Both the position numbers and the translations under genes were made by a program. From Dromaius novaehollandiae (lineage: Eukaryota; Chordata; Aves; Casuariiformes; Dromaiidae), in assembly GCF_036370855.1 (NCBI RefSeq), contig NC_088130.1, positions 12,181,543-12,245,542 on the forward strand: 64,000 bases of DNA. Reading direction: 5' to 3'. Position 1 is the first letter of the stretch. Each line of letters opens with the position of its first letter. Below, piece by piece: positions 21,901 to 36,774 of the stretch. The notes below the pieces were generated by a model, which made no database searches, had not been told where the DNA came from, and saw nothing but the letters and a program-made list of their open reading frames with translations.

Positions 21901-24900
21901 TATCGACTAGAACTCCTGACAGCCCTAAAAGCATGACTTCTTGTCTGTTTCTACTTTATTTTTTATTTTTCAAAACTAAAGATACTTGCATATTTTCCCT
22001 AACTTTTTTTTCCGCTTTAATCAGGGAAGAGGGAAGATTACACCAGCCTCAACATTTGACATGGATAAATTAAAGTCTACTTTGAAACAATTCGTAAGAG
22101 ACTGGAGTGAAGAGGGTAAACCCGAAAGAGATTCCTGCTACCAGCCAATCATTAGTGAAATTGTAAAGAACTTTCCAAAAGAGAGATGGTAAATGGTGTT
22201 TTAAGACTTAATTTTATGTGGGCATGCACTGTTGCACAAACATTACAAAGTTTTTAGGAAATAAGAAAAAGCTTGGATTTAATCATTCACAGAAATTGCT
22301 GAATTTTGCAGAATGTATTGTTCAATTAAGAAAGTTTCTGTTTAATAGAAGGTTTTGGATAAGAGCAGAATCATAAACTTCACATGTAGTAAGCCAGGAA
22401 TAAATATTTGTTTTCTGTGGCTAGATATAATGGGCTCCCTGATAACTTTTAATGTGATAGTATTCAGAAGATTGTGGAGTTAACCCAGTGGTGCTCAGTA
22501 AGGTGAAGTGTGCAGGTTAGCTGTTAATCAGAGTGCTTGTGCTGCAGATCAGGGGAAGGCCATTATGACAGCAGCAGATGTGAGTATTGCCCTTGGTGTA
22601 AAGGAAAAGGAAAGAAGACGACTCATTTTCCCTGTTACAGTTTTATTGCTCTTATAGTTTATCTTGCAAATGCTTAGCTCTAGCCTTGGTTTCAGATAGA
22701 TGTTACAACGTAAGTCTTAGAAAAACTTCGTTGGATGTACGTGCATAATTTTATTACTGCACTGGCTTGTTAAGAAACACCACCAAAAAAGTAATCAGTG
22801 CAGGGGTTTTTATGTAACTTTAAGTAGAAGTATACTGGTAGAATCTGAGGAACATTGGTATGTTGAAGAAATTATTGCTGTAAAAATTCTGTTGTTAGTG
22901 ATGCTGCCATTTAGTCAGCCCAGTTATCATAAAGTATCTTCCAGTTTAAACTTGACACTCTCAGAAAAATTAAGTATTGCATTTATTTTAATATCACTTG
23001 TGAACTTTGTTCTCAGAACATCTCAGAGTTTAGGTTTGATATAGCTGGAAGCTACTGTGGGTTTCTTTCTCAATGATTACTGAAAATGCACTTGCACCAA
23101 TTTGCAAATAACTTCTACTAGCTGTTTCTTAATTTTCATGAATGAGGACTACTAGTGGTGGCAGAACATGGCGTGGATTCTGACACGGTCAAATAGCAAG
23201 GTCAGGTAGACTGCTGGGTTTCTTTTTTGCTTTGAGCTAACTTATCTAAAGATTGAATGATAGTGCACCACTTAGGAAATTTAATTTGAAAATGAGCTTT
23301 CTACAGTACACTGAAAAACATAACTGGAATGCTCTTTGCTTGTTGGATATAAGGCATTCAAGGATCTTCAGTTGTATAAAAAAAACTATAGTAAAAGTTT
23401 AGTTTTTACACATTTAGGTGAAACTATTTCTTTAGAACTCCCCCTAGGAGTTATCCTAGGGGGGAAAAAATACAGGTAAAGCTTTTGCCTTTCTAAGTTT
23501 TACAGTTTACATATAAATTGGTAGCAGCATCTTGGAAGACATGATATTGATCAAACTTAATCTTTGTCTCTAAAACTGGCTTTGAATTTCAACTTTTTGG
23601 AAATCCTCCTTTAGTTCTTAGTTTGTAGATGGGCGATGCCAACGTGTTGCGTATCTGATAGAAGACTTTCTGTCTGAAGGCCGAACAAGTTGGATAAAGA
23701 CTGGACAAAATTTAAGTTTTGTTCTTCAAGTATAGCATTAATATACTTAGTGAACTAGGAAAAATTGTATAGAAGAAAATTGTAAGCCTTTTTACATATA
23801 ACTCCTGACTGAGAGCAGCAGCTTGTGAATTCACGCACATTTAAAACTGGAAGTGGTAGAGCAACGTGTCATACAAAATGTTTCTTACAACACTTTTATT
23901 TTTATATTCACCAGATCCTTAATTTGTAAGATACGATGTATTTCTTGTGCCTAACAAAGGTCAAATCACAGTTCTGAATGCAGAATTTCAATTTCTGAAA
24001 CTAAAAAGTGTAACGTAAATGTTGTAACTGTAAAGATGTACTATAGACAGCTGCAGCTGCTCATGGCTTAAGAAACAAAGGTGTCAAAGGGAGCTCAAAA
24101 GGTGATGTGGCAGAAGGAAATTTTTTTAGAATTGCTGCTTTTACCTCTACCTTGCTGATTCTTTATAGGAAGAAGTAGTGCTGTCTCATTTTTTTTTTTC
24201 TACAGTTCATCCAGGAGAAGATCACATTTCTTTTCAGATAGAGACCTTGTTTGTATCTAGCTTTTTGTCATGTCACTGAATTACAATAATGTATTTTACC
24301 CTGCCTGAAGCTGAAGACCACCTTAGCTGCAGAGGGTTGCAAAATTGTAATACTCAAAAACCTACCCATCTTTAGCAAGCTATTTGAAACGAGAAACGAG
24401 CAAGAATCGGGTTTATTCTCTAAGCATCTTCACTTCATTCTCCTAAGGCAGCAATACTGTGCGAATTGACTTGGTCACACTTTAACTGTTGTTGAATTTT
24501 TTAATAGGTTTTCAGTGCTAAGAATGCCCTAGATGAGTTAAAAATTGAATATTACAAGGTTACCTGATGCATCTTTAGTGCAGATCTATAGGAGAGGTCA
24601 TAGGTATGGAAGTAATCTGTTAAATCTTAAAAATGGCAGTTCACTTTTTTTGTATGCTAGCTTTTAAAGTTTTTGGTTAGAAAACAAGTTACCTCTTCTG
24701 TAAAGTCTTAGAGATGTATGACTGAAGTTGGAAAGTTTTGACTTGTACTTGTATCATCAGGAAACTTTATTAGTTTTAGGAAGCAACATTGGTAACAAAT
24801 TGGGTGAATCTCTAGTTGTTAGCTTTGTGCTACTTTACTAGGAATTCTGTTGTTTTCCGTTGGACACAACAAATGTGATGCCTCTTCTATCCCTGTTGTG

Positions 24901-27900
24901 ATGGCTCTGAGATACCAGTTGCTTTTTTCTTCCCCTTTTTCTCTTTGTTTACATCAAACATCTCTATTGAGAGTTTGAGTTTCTGCCCAGTGAAATGTTT
25001 GCATTTTAAAAAGGTGTATTGCATACACATCTATTTAAAAGTTTAATATTGAAGCTTTTTATGGAGCTGTGGTAGCACTTATATAAAACCTTTTTTCTGT
25101 TTATATATTGTTTATATATTGTTAGTTATTGTCCCCAGCTCATTCTTTATGCTAGGGTCCAGAGGCTTTCCTACTTTGGTGTACTCTTTTCAGGAGGCAA
25201 GAAGCGCAGTAGTTCAGAAGTATTTGTTCTCTTTGTTTATGTATTTTAAGCCTTACTGTCTGTGTCATCTCAACCTTGCAGAAGAGGCAACTTGTCTGGC
25301 AGGGAAGGCTGTCCCTAATCTGGTTCCTTTTTTAAAGTTTTTGTGGGTATCGGTTGTTTCAGTTTGAAGGGATGGAAGGGGCTTAGTTTGGCCATAATGA
25401 AGTTACTCTGGCTGTTGTGTATATAGTGGGTGCAAAGTCTCTTTCCTAAAGAGAGGACTGGCTGTGAGTGGTCATGTAGGAAGGTGGCCTGTGGATGGAA
25501 CCTCAAAGTGCACCTTTGCACTTCTTCATAGTTCTCTTTAGTAGTGTAAAGTGCTGAAGTGTCCTGCAATGTTGAAATTCTTACAGAAAAAGTGTTTTCA
25601 TTATCAAATGCCAAAAATACAGGTTTGCCTAGATGTATTTTGCATTAGAAGTGATGGGGGAATAAATACTCTAAATCTCTCACTACAAGTCAACCTATAT
25701 ATTCTTAATGGCTTCATCAGAATTGTACCTTCAGTTTCTAATTAACATCATTTCTGTTGTTTCTATTGCTATGCATTGGAGTCATGAAAAAGGAATATAG
25801 AAGATTTGTGGAAAAGTACAAGGGCATGGTATTTTGATCAATTTAGGTATTGAAAAAGATGATCTGCTATTAGAGGTTTTAAGTCACAATCTGAAACTAT
25901 CCAAGTATGTTTGCTGCTGTTAGAGCTCTGTGCACGCTGGTATTGTATTGTTGTTATTTTCTGCGATATCAGCCTACTGTGGGTATGCAAAGAGCAGGAA
26001 AAGAAGTATTAAATGCGATATATGCTTGCAGTTCTGGGATGCAGAACAAGCAACAGTGGAAAGCAGCTGTAAACTAGAAGTCTTGTGAGTAGGTGCTAAT
26101 GTTATCTCGTGTTTCAGTCTAGTTTCTTGGCAAGACTGTCATCCAAAAATAAAAAACGCAAAAGCTGTTTCTGCATCCTGTTCCTCCTCAGAAATCTTTT
26201 TCTTTCTGTAAGTGTAGAATCTGTTAGTAGGATCATCAGAGCAGTTGAAGCGAAGTTGCATGAGCTAAGAGTCTTTCTAAAGCAGCAATGGATTTCCTGT
26301 ATTATTCAGTTTGGAATTTCTAGAATTGTCTGCCTTCTTGACCAGGCCTTCTAAATTTCTTTGGTCTGTAGTGAAATACAGATATATTTTTATTTCTTGA
26401 TTAAATGTGACCATTTAAGCATATTTATGGAAGAAACAACTGAAAATCTAGATGAGTGTACTGAGGAGCATTACTTTACAGCAAATACTTCTTTCTAAAC
26501 TGGATAAATTTTTTTGTTCTAACTAATTCCTCTTCTCTTTCTGAATTTTCTTTTACTTCTATTACCCTTTCTACTTATCCGAAAGGACATAAAGATCCAA
26601 TTTCTCATCCAAAAGGAACCAAAGAGATGTTAAACCTTTAAGTTAGCTAATATCATTCCATGACCAAGATCTGTAAGTTTAGGTATTTTCTCCAAAGTTT
26701 TCCTTTGTTCATTAACTTGGTCTATAGAACCCCCTGTCATTAGAAGTTTAAATCTAGCCCCTAGTACAGCAATTGACTATACTTTTAGTATATGCCCAAA
26801 AGAAGTGATGAGTACTTAGTTTCCTTTTTTATTTGAAAAATTTATCTCACTCATTTTAAGCCTGAGCTTGGCTATACTTTTTGCATGCAGAGTCACATTT
26901 ACAGTGATTCTAAAGCTTCTGCTTTATAAGAATTTTCTTTAACTTGACATAAAACGTTTGTCCTCCTAGAGTGTGTGTGGGTTTTTTTCTCCTCCAAATT
27001 TGTGCTTTAACCTAAATTCTGCTTGAAATGCTGAATTTACCAGCAGGTGATGTCTTCTGTGCTGTTCCAGTCCACAGAAGGCTTTGCAGGTCCTGAAATG
27101 GAAGTATGTCAAGTTTGCAGAAGAATTGGTCTTCAACTGATTGCACTTTTTAGTTACCTTCATTACTTATTTAAAAAGCAGTTATATTTTAAAGAATATT
27201 ATTGAAAACAGGATTATAGTACAGTAATGAAAATTACCATACTGAAAATTGGGTCTGTTCACTATCTAAATTTATAAATGTTATAGAGATAAGACATGAG
27301 GAAAGAATGAGTTGACAAGTTCCACAGTGTGTGGCGTGTCCACTGGTCTTCTATGGAGAGTATATTTCTGATGTATAGTGTTTCATGGCAATATAAGAAC
27401 CCCTTGAAGTAGGTGCCTTTGCTTTTAAAAAAAAAAAAAAAAAAAAAAAAAGTTACCTCTCTTCTGAGAGGTATGTATCAGTAAATAATGTTGAGCTGCA
27501 GTGTTTAGTTTATGAAAATGAAGTTTATCTATGATCACACGCCATTATATTCTTATTTTAGCTGAAGCACCTTCAGATTTTTCTGTTAAGACTCAGTCAT
27601 TGTAAAATATGAAGCCTATATTTTTTTATTGCGTATAACTTTACCTTGAAAAAAATGATAGCATATTAAAGTCTTCAGTAATGGCATCAAGCTTTTAAAA
27701 ATTGAAAATATATCAAGAGTGCAAAAAGTGATACAATAATGACAAATTTTATTAGCATTTCTGATGATGTTCATCCACTGTCTCTTTAAGAGGCTGCAGC
27801 ATGTACATAATTTATCCCAAACAGTCTGTTAGCCCTCTTCCCTATACCTATACTGTTAATAGGCCAATATTTCTCACCTTATGTGCCACAGATGTTCATA

Positions 27901-29624
27901 TTCAAAATGTGTGATGTACGGAGGTTAAGCATAATGCCCATTTATGTTCCTAGCAAATACCAGAGCTCTTCTGATCTGTGGCTTAGAAATGCTGCTGCTG
28001 CTTGCTGGTTTAAGGTAATTTCACTGAGGATAATCTTCAGTTGTTATCAGTTATTAGGGGCTGGGGGAGTTCCTTTAATTGTCTTTGCTTCTACTGCTAT
28101 TATGTAGCTACTGTAGGAAAGCGGGTTTTTCTAGCCTCCTAAATTGGCTTGTGGCTGTTTAGCCATTAAAAAGCAGTTTCTATGCAGCTTAAATTTTGTA
28201 GCAATTCTGATTCCCAGCTCTTCTTTCAGCTGACTTTAACATGTAGTTTGATGTTACAGCTATGTTCATGTAGTAGGTACCTGCTTGTTGCACAGTGAGT
28301 TTGCGAAGTACCTGATTTCTCTGATTTCAGGTAACAGAAATGGTCTTGCACCATTTTGGAAGGCAAGTGTCCATGTTAGTGGATTCAGAAATTTGAATAT
28401 ATTTTGTGTTCTATTAGCAGTGCTCTGGATGCTGAAATGAAGTTGATGGCCCGCACAAGTCCCTGGCAACTGATATAAAGAGGATAGGTAGGAATTAAAC
28501 TGCTAACAAATTTCCAGGCAGGCTTCAATCCTGTAATAAAGTTGCAGAGGAAAGTGCAGTTAAAATCAACTTTTTTCACTTTTTTTCCTGGATAAAAAGA
28601 TAAAAGCTAATTGAAAGCAATTTAAAATCAACTCGCTTGTATGAAGCTTTCTTGTGCCTGTTTGAATAAGGGTGCAGATTCAGAACACTGGTTATACCTA
28701 CATAGCTCCTTGTCAGTAGGTTATTTATATAAGAGTATCTCTTCTGATCAGTGTTGTGATGTCTTGGAATTGGTATAAGGTTTTTCAAGCCACTGTTATT
28801 GTAAAATCTAAGTGTCCACATGAGGTTGCAAAAATTTGCATAGAGCTTATTGAAATATTTCATAAATAAAGATATATTGTAAAGAAATGGATGAGGCGGA
28901 ACAATGGTTGCAATAATGGTGAATAGTTACACCACTACTAATAGAAAAAAGCTGCAAGATTGAGGTTCTTTTAACTTTTCTGGCAAGTGATTTGGATCCC
29001 CCTCCTCTCAGGTTCCTATTTTCAAAATTTATGTTAAGCAAATAGTTTTCCCTTGAATTCATCTCTTTGCTTTTTTCACTAGGACTTCTTTGCTGGCTCA
29101 TTATTCTTTCTTCTGGCCTTCATTGTAGAAGAGAGGTAAAAGTAAACTCTTGTTTCACAGAAGTGCTTTTAAATAATTATAAAGTGCTGTCTTTCTGCTT
29201 CCTGTTAATCAAAGAATAAAGAATCTGAAATTATAATTTGAAAGGAATAAAAATTAGGAGTGAAAAAACTTTGGTTTTCAATTTGGGAATCTTAACCACT
29301 TAAGTGATTAAGCCACAAACCAAAAGACACTCTTAAATCACTTTGTTAATTTGTGTGGCCTTCAGAAAAGAATACTAAATTATATATAGGTTGCCAGTAC
29401 TTTCTTCTGGGTTTGGTTAATGATCTTTAGAAATACTGCTTTTCAGAAGTTTTGTGCATGCGCGCTTGCTTGCTTGCTCTCTTTTTAATGCTGATTTTGG
29501 CTTCCTTCATTTAGTTACGTGTATGTATTAAATTCACTCACATATGTTTTGCCTTTGAAGGTGTACTGTGAAAGGGAGGGAGGGCTGAATGTTCACCCCC
29601 CCCCCCTTTTTTTTTTTTTTTTTT

Positions 29625-29674
<50 letters not shown>

Positions 29675-32600
29675 TATGAAACTAGAAAGTCCTATTCAGG
29701 ACTGAAAACTGGAAAATTTTTGGAGAATGTTAAAACATGTAAGTGTTCACATTCTTCATATGTATGTGGCTTTGGGTCATTCCACTTGGCTGTACGTATA
29801 AGACCAGATTCCTATGAATAGCCTTGTCCTTTTAGTCAGCATCTGTGCCGTGTTCACCCTTTTGCTTCCCACAGCAAGAGTATAGAGGTCTAAATGGCAA
29901 TAAACACTTAATCATGAGATTAGAATCCTGTCCTATATCTTGCAAACTTATGTATTATGCTTTTAAATTACAATTTCTTTTGTTATTTGGCATACTTCCT
30001 TGTTAGATGATACGTCTTTTCAGTTTGGCGTGGAGGTGATTTTGAGAGTGAAGATTCCCGTTTGTGTTTGTCCTGTATATGAAAGTGTCTTTTCTCTTGT
30101 ATGCAACATGAAATGAAAAGCCCTACACTGCCAGGCTTGATTGTATTATGATGCAACCATACTGGTAGGTTAGAATATGTATGTATTACCTTTTCTGCCT
30201 GGAAGAGGAGAACGTTTTGAGATTCTTAGTTGTTCTATTTATTAATTGCTGGACTTGGAACCTGGGAGAGGTTAATTCACAGCTTTCTGCTACTCAAATG
30301 TGGGGCATCTCCTACCACAGCGAGTCTTCTGAGAAACTCCTAGTATTAGGCATGCTCTGTACATCTAATTCTGCAGCAGGTTGTCCAGCTGTTTATCACA
30401 GTAAGTCAAGATCCTGAATATAAGCAAGTTATAACAAGCATTTCTCATCGGCAATTTTAGCATTACTGTAAAAGAGAGGAACACTGGTTTGTGGAGTAGA
30501 TTCTGTGTCCTATGGAAAAGGAATGGAGATTCTGTCAATCTTTCTCTTGAGAGTTTAACAGCAAATCACTCCTGAAGCATTAGTATCAGTCAGGACTGAG
30601 AAATATAAAAATATATTCCAAATACAAAGCCTGCTGTGATGTCAGTATGTGATATCAGACATAGATTGTCTTGGTACTAAACAGCTTCAGTGAGGACAAA
30701 GATGCACCAAGAGTCTTAGCACAAGGTTAATTAATATGTGTAATATTTTCGTAACTGGGGAGCCTTTGGCTTCTCCACTGGCAGAATTGCCTTTGTTCAA
30801 ATGACTTTGGACAGTCACTGCAAAAGTTACCTTGTTGGTAAAACAGAAGCAGTGCCTCAGAGCATCTCCATCACTTGAAGTGGTCAGCAGTGCTTATAAG
30901 AAGTCTTTAGCAGAGCTTTTAATCCTTTGCCACCCCTGTGCATCTGGGATGATGAAATGGGATTTAAATAGAGAGTACGGCCAGGAATTTTTGTAGAGAC
31001 CAGGTAGAATGTAAAGCTCCCACATTATTGACTCCTCATGGTATGTTATGCCTGTGATGTTAAATGCGCCATTTTACAAAAAGGGAAGGAAAATATAGTA
31101 GGGTAAACATGCTGCAGAAGAGTTTAGTTAGGCTGCTCCATCTTTCTTGTGTAAATAGGTTATCAGACCGCTACAGGTGAGCCAAAGTTAAGTTGGTCTA
31201 AATCCCTCAGTAACTGAACACTGCTGGATGTTTTCCTGTAGTCTTGATATCTAGTTATGGGAAGTGAAGGGCAGAGAACTGCACTGTACTTTGCTTTAGG
31301 AAACCTGATGTTGCATATGTACTTGAGTGAAATCAAAACCCGCAGTTGCTGAAAAATTAACTATTTTTAAGTATTTATAGTCTGAATTATTCATTATCAG
31401 CTCATAGAAATTTTGTCTGCTTTGTGTTGTGATGTCAAAATACTTGTTTATTTCTTACAAGTATAAAGCGATGTAAGCAAGAACTGCATTTCTGATTTCT
31501 AGCATATTTACTAGTTATTAGTGGGCATCGTAGAAGAGTAAATAGTGATATGTGATCATGTTCGTTCTTTCTGCAAATCACTCCAGCTTTTAAAGTTATT
31601 AGAGAAAATATTTTGTTAATGATGCACTATACTCTAAGGATTGCATAGTTGTAAGTACTTCTATTCTGTGCACATGTTCTCTTGATAAGTCATTTTTCTG
31701 TGATTTTTTTTGACTATACAATTAACTGATCTGATCAAAATGGCTTGGTTTGCCTTTAAAAAATACAGGAAGTACATTATAACATCTAAATATATGGGGG
31801 AAAATGTTTGACTGGACCTCTCTACGTTTTGTTAGGAGGTATCAGATAAAGACTTAACTATTATTTTTGTTTTGTTGCAGGGATTTCTCCAAAGTTAATA
31901 TCCTGGTACCTGGTGCTGGGCTAGGTAGATTGGCGTGGGAGATAGCTATGCTCGGTTATGCTTGCCAAGGAAATGAATGGAGCCTCTTTATGCTCTTTTC
32001 TTCTAACTTTGTACTCAACAGGTACATAGCTTATGTTTTACTTGCTGGTTGACACCTACAGGGAGGCAAAATTATTAATGAGAAAAACTTGAGTAAATAA
32101 AACTGAACAAGAATAGATTTTTAAGTCCTAACACAGGTAACAACTTCATAGAACTTTTTTTCTTCCGAAAAGTATAAGTGGAATAATTGGAGGGGGGAAT
32201 GTTATGAGTCTATATAAGTGCAATAATTTGAGGGGGGGAGCATTATGAGTCTTATGTGTAAGTTAAGTTTATAGTAGCAAGCATGCCTTTTCAGTTATGA
32301 GACTTAAGATGACTGGACTCTGCCACAGATTTCCTGCATAATTTTGAATAAATTTTATTTTTTATTTCAAATCTATTTCTATAAAATGCACACCTACCTC
32401 ACAGGTGTCAAAGATGGATTAATATATGAACGATACTTAGTGATGGTGATTACTAACAGAGGAAACCTGTCAATGAAAATGTTGCATTCCAAATTAAAAT
32501 ATAGAAATAGCATCTTGTGCTGAAAACAGCCAACCAAGCATGCTACACTGCTTCTTAAGCAAGTCTTGTCACTGAATAAAAGCTAAAATTATAAATTTAA

Positions 32601-35600
32601 TAGTTCTGCAACTGCCCTCAGGTACCAAATTTGAATGCAAGACAGTAATGTAAATTTTACTGTATGTGTTTAATTTAGAGTGATGTTTTTGTGTTCGGTA
32701 TTGTCACTTGCACTGGAAATTATTGCTGAATAAATTTGATAGAGAAGGAAGAAGGCAGCAAAATGCAGTTCCTGTAAGAATGGGGATGGAAAGACTGTTA
32801 GCAGACAAGTATCAAGGAGATTTTTTTTTTCTTTTCTTTTAACCAAGTTCAAAGAAACAGAATTTGTGGGTTCCCTAATTCTTCAGTCTGAAATGATAAG
32901 CCCTTTGTGAAAACGCCTAAAATGACGGCCTATACTCTCTATTTTCATGGCGCTTTGCGGCCCTGTTTATGGTCTGTTTCCCTCATGCTAGGCATGGGAC
33001 CTGAAAGATGATTCCTGATCTGTTATTACTTAAAATTCTAATACAGAACAAGGGGAAAGCATTGTTTCTCATGGCTGCTGAATGTGTGAATATGACAGCA
33101 GTGGTCACTAGAACGAAAACAAATACTTGATAGAGATTTATTTTCTTTTTTTCTTACATCATCCATAAATGACTGTCATCTGGTGGTGAAATTGCATGTT
33201 ACAGTTGAGCTGATCTAATGCCTTGCAGCTATGGAGAAGAGATCATGTTCTTCTCACCTCTAGCTATACAGCCTTATTGGCTGTTAGGCTCTTTGGAACT
33301 TTTAAATTGATTCAAAGCAGTATAAAAGTATTCACTTCCCCTGTTTGACAGCACTGATTAGCTGTCACATTGGTCCAAACCAGAAAGTATACCTTCACCC
33401 TAAACTACTTATGATAATGTTTTTGCCTCCTTTAAATACGGAATCTTTAGGCCATGTGTGGAATTCACCTGAAAAATCCATGAGTCTAGAGCTTATTCTA
33501 ATATTCCATAAATCTTAGCATCTAATGTTCATGTAGTGTTTCCTATTAGTATAAAATATATTTAGCAAAGAAGCGTATATGTGTTAGATTTGCTAACAGT
33601 ATTTAGTCAGCAAAATTGCATGTTGCTCAGCTGTTGTAACCTTCATCTTTCCTGGGCAAGTTATCAGTTACAAGTTTTGGTATTAGCAGAAAGAGAACAC
33701 ACAACTACTAACTCAACTCTGAATTTCGGTCAGGTCAGTTGAGGTGCAGGGATAACTGTAGACTTGGGATGCCTATTAAGAAGGTTGGAGGGACTTTGGG
33801 GATCTTTCATTTCAGGCCTAAATGGCTGTTCCCAGTTAGCCATCTGAAATGGACATGTTTGCCTTTCTGGACAAGGGAGTTGAAAGAAATAACAATGATC
33901 AATATGAGTTGAAGATACCAGTTAAGGAAGAGTTGTGGTAAGAGGATTTTGTGAATAAGTCTTTAGCTACAGTTTCTTTCCTCCTTCCCTCTTAATTTAT
34001 CCAGAAAGAGGATAGAGTTGGTGCCTAGGTCTTTCCATGTTGAACAAGGAAAATAACTTTGAATAAAATGCTAGCTTATTTTATTGATTTCAGTGATGCT
34101 TAAAAAAGGTTAAATATTAAATCTTTTTTTGAAAATTCTATTTAGTTTTGTAGTTCAAAACAGCATAGTATAGTTCCTAATTAGTTTTTTTTCAGCTGAT
34201 AATGACATGAGGATTTTTCTAGTGTATGCTTACAGTTTTGATCTGCCTTCTTTCTCTGACCTTGGTTTGTTTTTAGGGAGACAAAGTACTGTCTTGAATA
34301 TGAAGCCTACTACTAAAATAGGCCTTCTGGATTTGGTACAGTGACTTAAATCTGTATACGAAATACCTGCTGGTTTTAACACATGTGAAAGAACTTTCTT
34401 CTCTTAAATTGAGAACTTATGTTGCTGTGGATAAAATTTCAAAGCATGGTATGTAGTGAACACAAAAGCGCATCAGTGTGTAACTATGGTCAATGAAAAA
34501 TTGAAATGAATCAACTCAGCTTTGAAAACTGTATTGTTTAAAGTGCATTACTCCATTGAGGAAGCTCCAGTTCCAAAACAAAGTGGCTCTGGAGAGTTAA
34601 GCTATAATGGCTCCAAAGCTGCTGCAATCCTTAAATAGAAGATTCAGCTTTTTCCTTTATGATACGATTTTTGTATTGCTGGTGTATTTTTCTTGTGTTT
34701 GGAAGAATCCTGGATATAATGACAGATGGCAGAGGTGAGCGCTGGTGATGTGCAGACACACTTCATTTCTCACATGCTTTGGCAGAACGAAACTTGTAAA
34801 AATCATAAGCAGTCTTCCTACCTCTGGGAAGCACACCAAAACTTTCAAGTGGTCTAGAGCCACAGGATACTCATTACAACCCTATGACATCTGATAGCAG
34901 GAAAAATATCAGGGTTGCGTCTACATGGAAGAGACATGGGCTCTTACATGGTCTAATTTTTCCACTGTGCAACAGAATTGATCTAGCGTGCAGCTAGTTG
35001 CTGACTTGCTTCGTTTTGCAGCTGGAGATTCAGAGCAGACTTAGTAGCCTCAGCACAACAGCCTGTCAGGAGAAGCAGTAGTCCCACCTATGAATATTTG
35101 AGGAAACAGAGTTTGAGTAGTATAAAATCACTTTGCACCCAAACAAGAGCGGAGGTAGTTTAAAGTGCTTGGAATTTTGCCAGTGGAATTCACACTGACA
35201 GTTGGCTAACCTTTACTTTCCTGAAGGAATGTCTTTGTAGATAAATCCGGACACCTTGAGAAGGTTGCTTAATTGTACTTTTTGCATATTGATGAATGCC
35301 TTAGGATGAAAACATTGAAGCATTTTTATCTTGAAATCAGAGTTCAAAAGTGAGATTTGAGCTAACAGTCTTTTCCAGAATTAGTTTTTCAGACTGTGTT
35401 GCACAGTAAGTGGTGCTGCCCCATTAGAAGTGAAGTGCCTCACGCTCTTAGTTAAAGATGTTAGATATTTTTAACCTAAATTCTATTGTGCATCTTTTGT
35501 TGGAAGGATGGTAATTGTAAAGGACCGTAGTATTTAGTTTTGAGGTATAAATTAGGGAAGGTGGAAAGGGAAGGTTTTCAAGCTTGAATATGGAGCAGGA

Positions 35601-36733
35601 TTGTTCTTCTGTAGTAAATGGGGAATTGTGCTGGAACTGTCTAGAAGTGTATGTGTAAATAATTTGTGCTCAAAAATGAGAAGAAAAAGGTACTGAAAGG
35701 TGCATGTTCGCTGGCAGGCTCAGAAAAATTTCCTTTGTAATCAGCTCAGGTATCTTCATTTCTTTGCCTTGCTTGTCTGAAAATGTCATTGTTTTACAGA
35801 AGTGTTCTAAGGACACAGATTGACTGTGAACACATGGAGAATGCTGAAATGGTTAACATAGAAACATTTGATAGACCTTTTTTTAAATTATTATTATTTA
35901 ATGAAGTCAGCCCAAGTAGAAGTGTCTTGCTTGAAGGAAATTATATCCATGTTATCAGGGTATTTTCCCCTGTTTGTTTTCTTTATGACTGTTAGGATTG
36001 CATATATCTGGCATTTATATATCCATTATATATGGAGACAGTTGATGAGTTCAGTATACTGCTGTTCATATGCAGTTGATTGTTTTTACTGAGAAAACTA
36101 AATATAAATGTGACATCAAGGTCAAAATTTTTATTTCAAAGATTGTACCTCAGATGTTTTTTTATTCACAAGCCAAAAGAGTGCTTTTTATGTAAACTGG
36201 TAGATTGCTTGCAGTTTAAGAGGTGTTTGTTGATATGTATTTTATAGAACAGATGTCCTCTGTTATCTCTGAATATTTAGTTATGCATGTATATCATGGC
36301 ATTGGTAAGTGGGCTTGACTGCAGAAAATGGTGGTGATGCATGGGGAGAGAAAACTTCCTTTTTTTTTAAGTTACAAATTGAGTTTGCTGGACTCTGCGG
36401 AAGACTTTTTGTTTATTTACTTTGAATACTATTTCATCACTTTTTAGAGTTTGCTTAGTTTGTTGTGTCAATCCATAGATCTTATTTAAGAAAATTACTT
36501 TGCATAGTTGCAACGCTTCAGATGCTAATAACTTAAGAGACATCTAGTGCAAAACTTCTATGCCTTTGCAAAAAGATTTTGAAAGTTAAATACATTCTTT
36601 AATATAGCATTTGAACAAAGCTTTTGTTTTGCTGTGCTTCAAAGCCCCTATGATTGTGGTTCAGAAAAGGCAGAAGAACCTAGAATGAGGACAATATTCC
36701 CCAAAAATTCAAGACAAGCATGAAACTACTGTT

Positions 36734-36774
<41 letters not shown>

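Larger units (their letters stand above)
22189..31880 (+). other. CARNMT1 intron 3 (9.7 kb)
   Basis: AT-rich intron without recognisable exons. It holds a short perfect hairpin at 23440-23463, an A25 run at 27427 and the C11-T19-(TA)n block at 29596-29671. Scattered frames of 60-100 codons have no similarity I recognise. Confidence 0.8.

Noticed and set aside
29519-29821. Plus-strand 100-codon frame
   Set aside because: Its middle is translation of C11-T19-(TA)n; not a gene.
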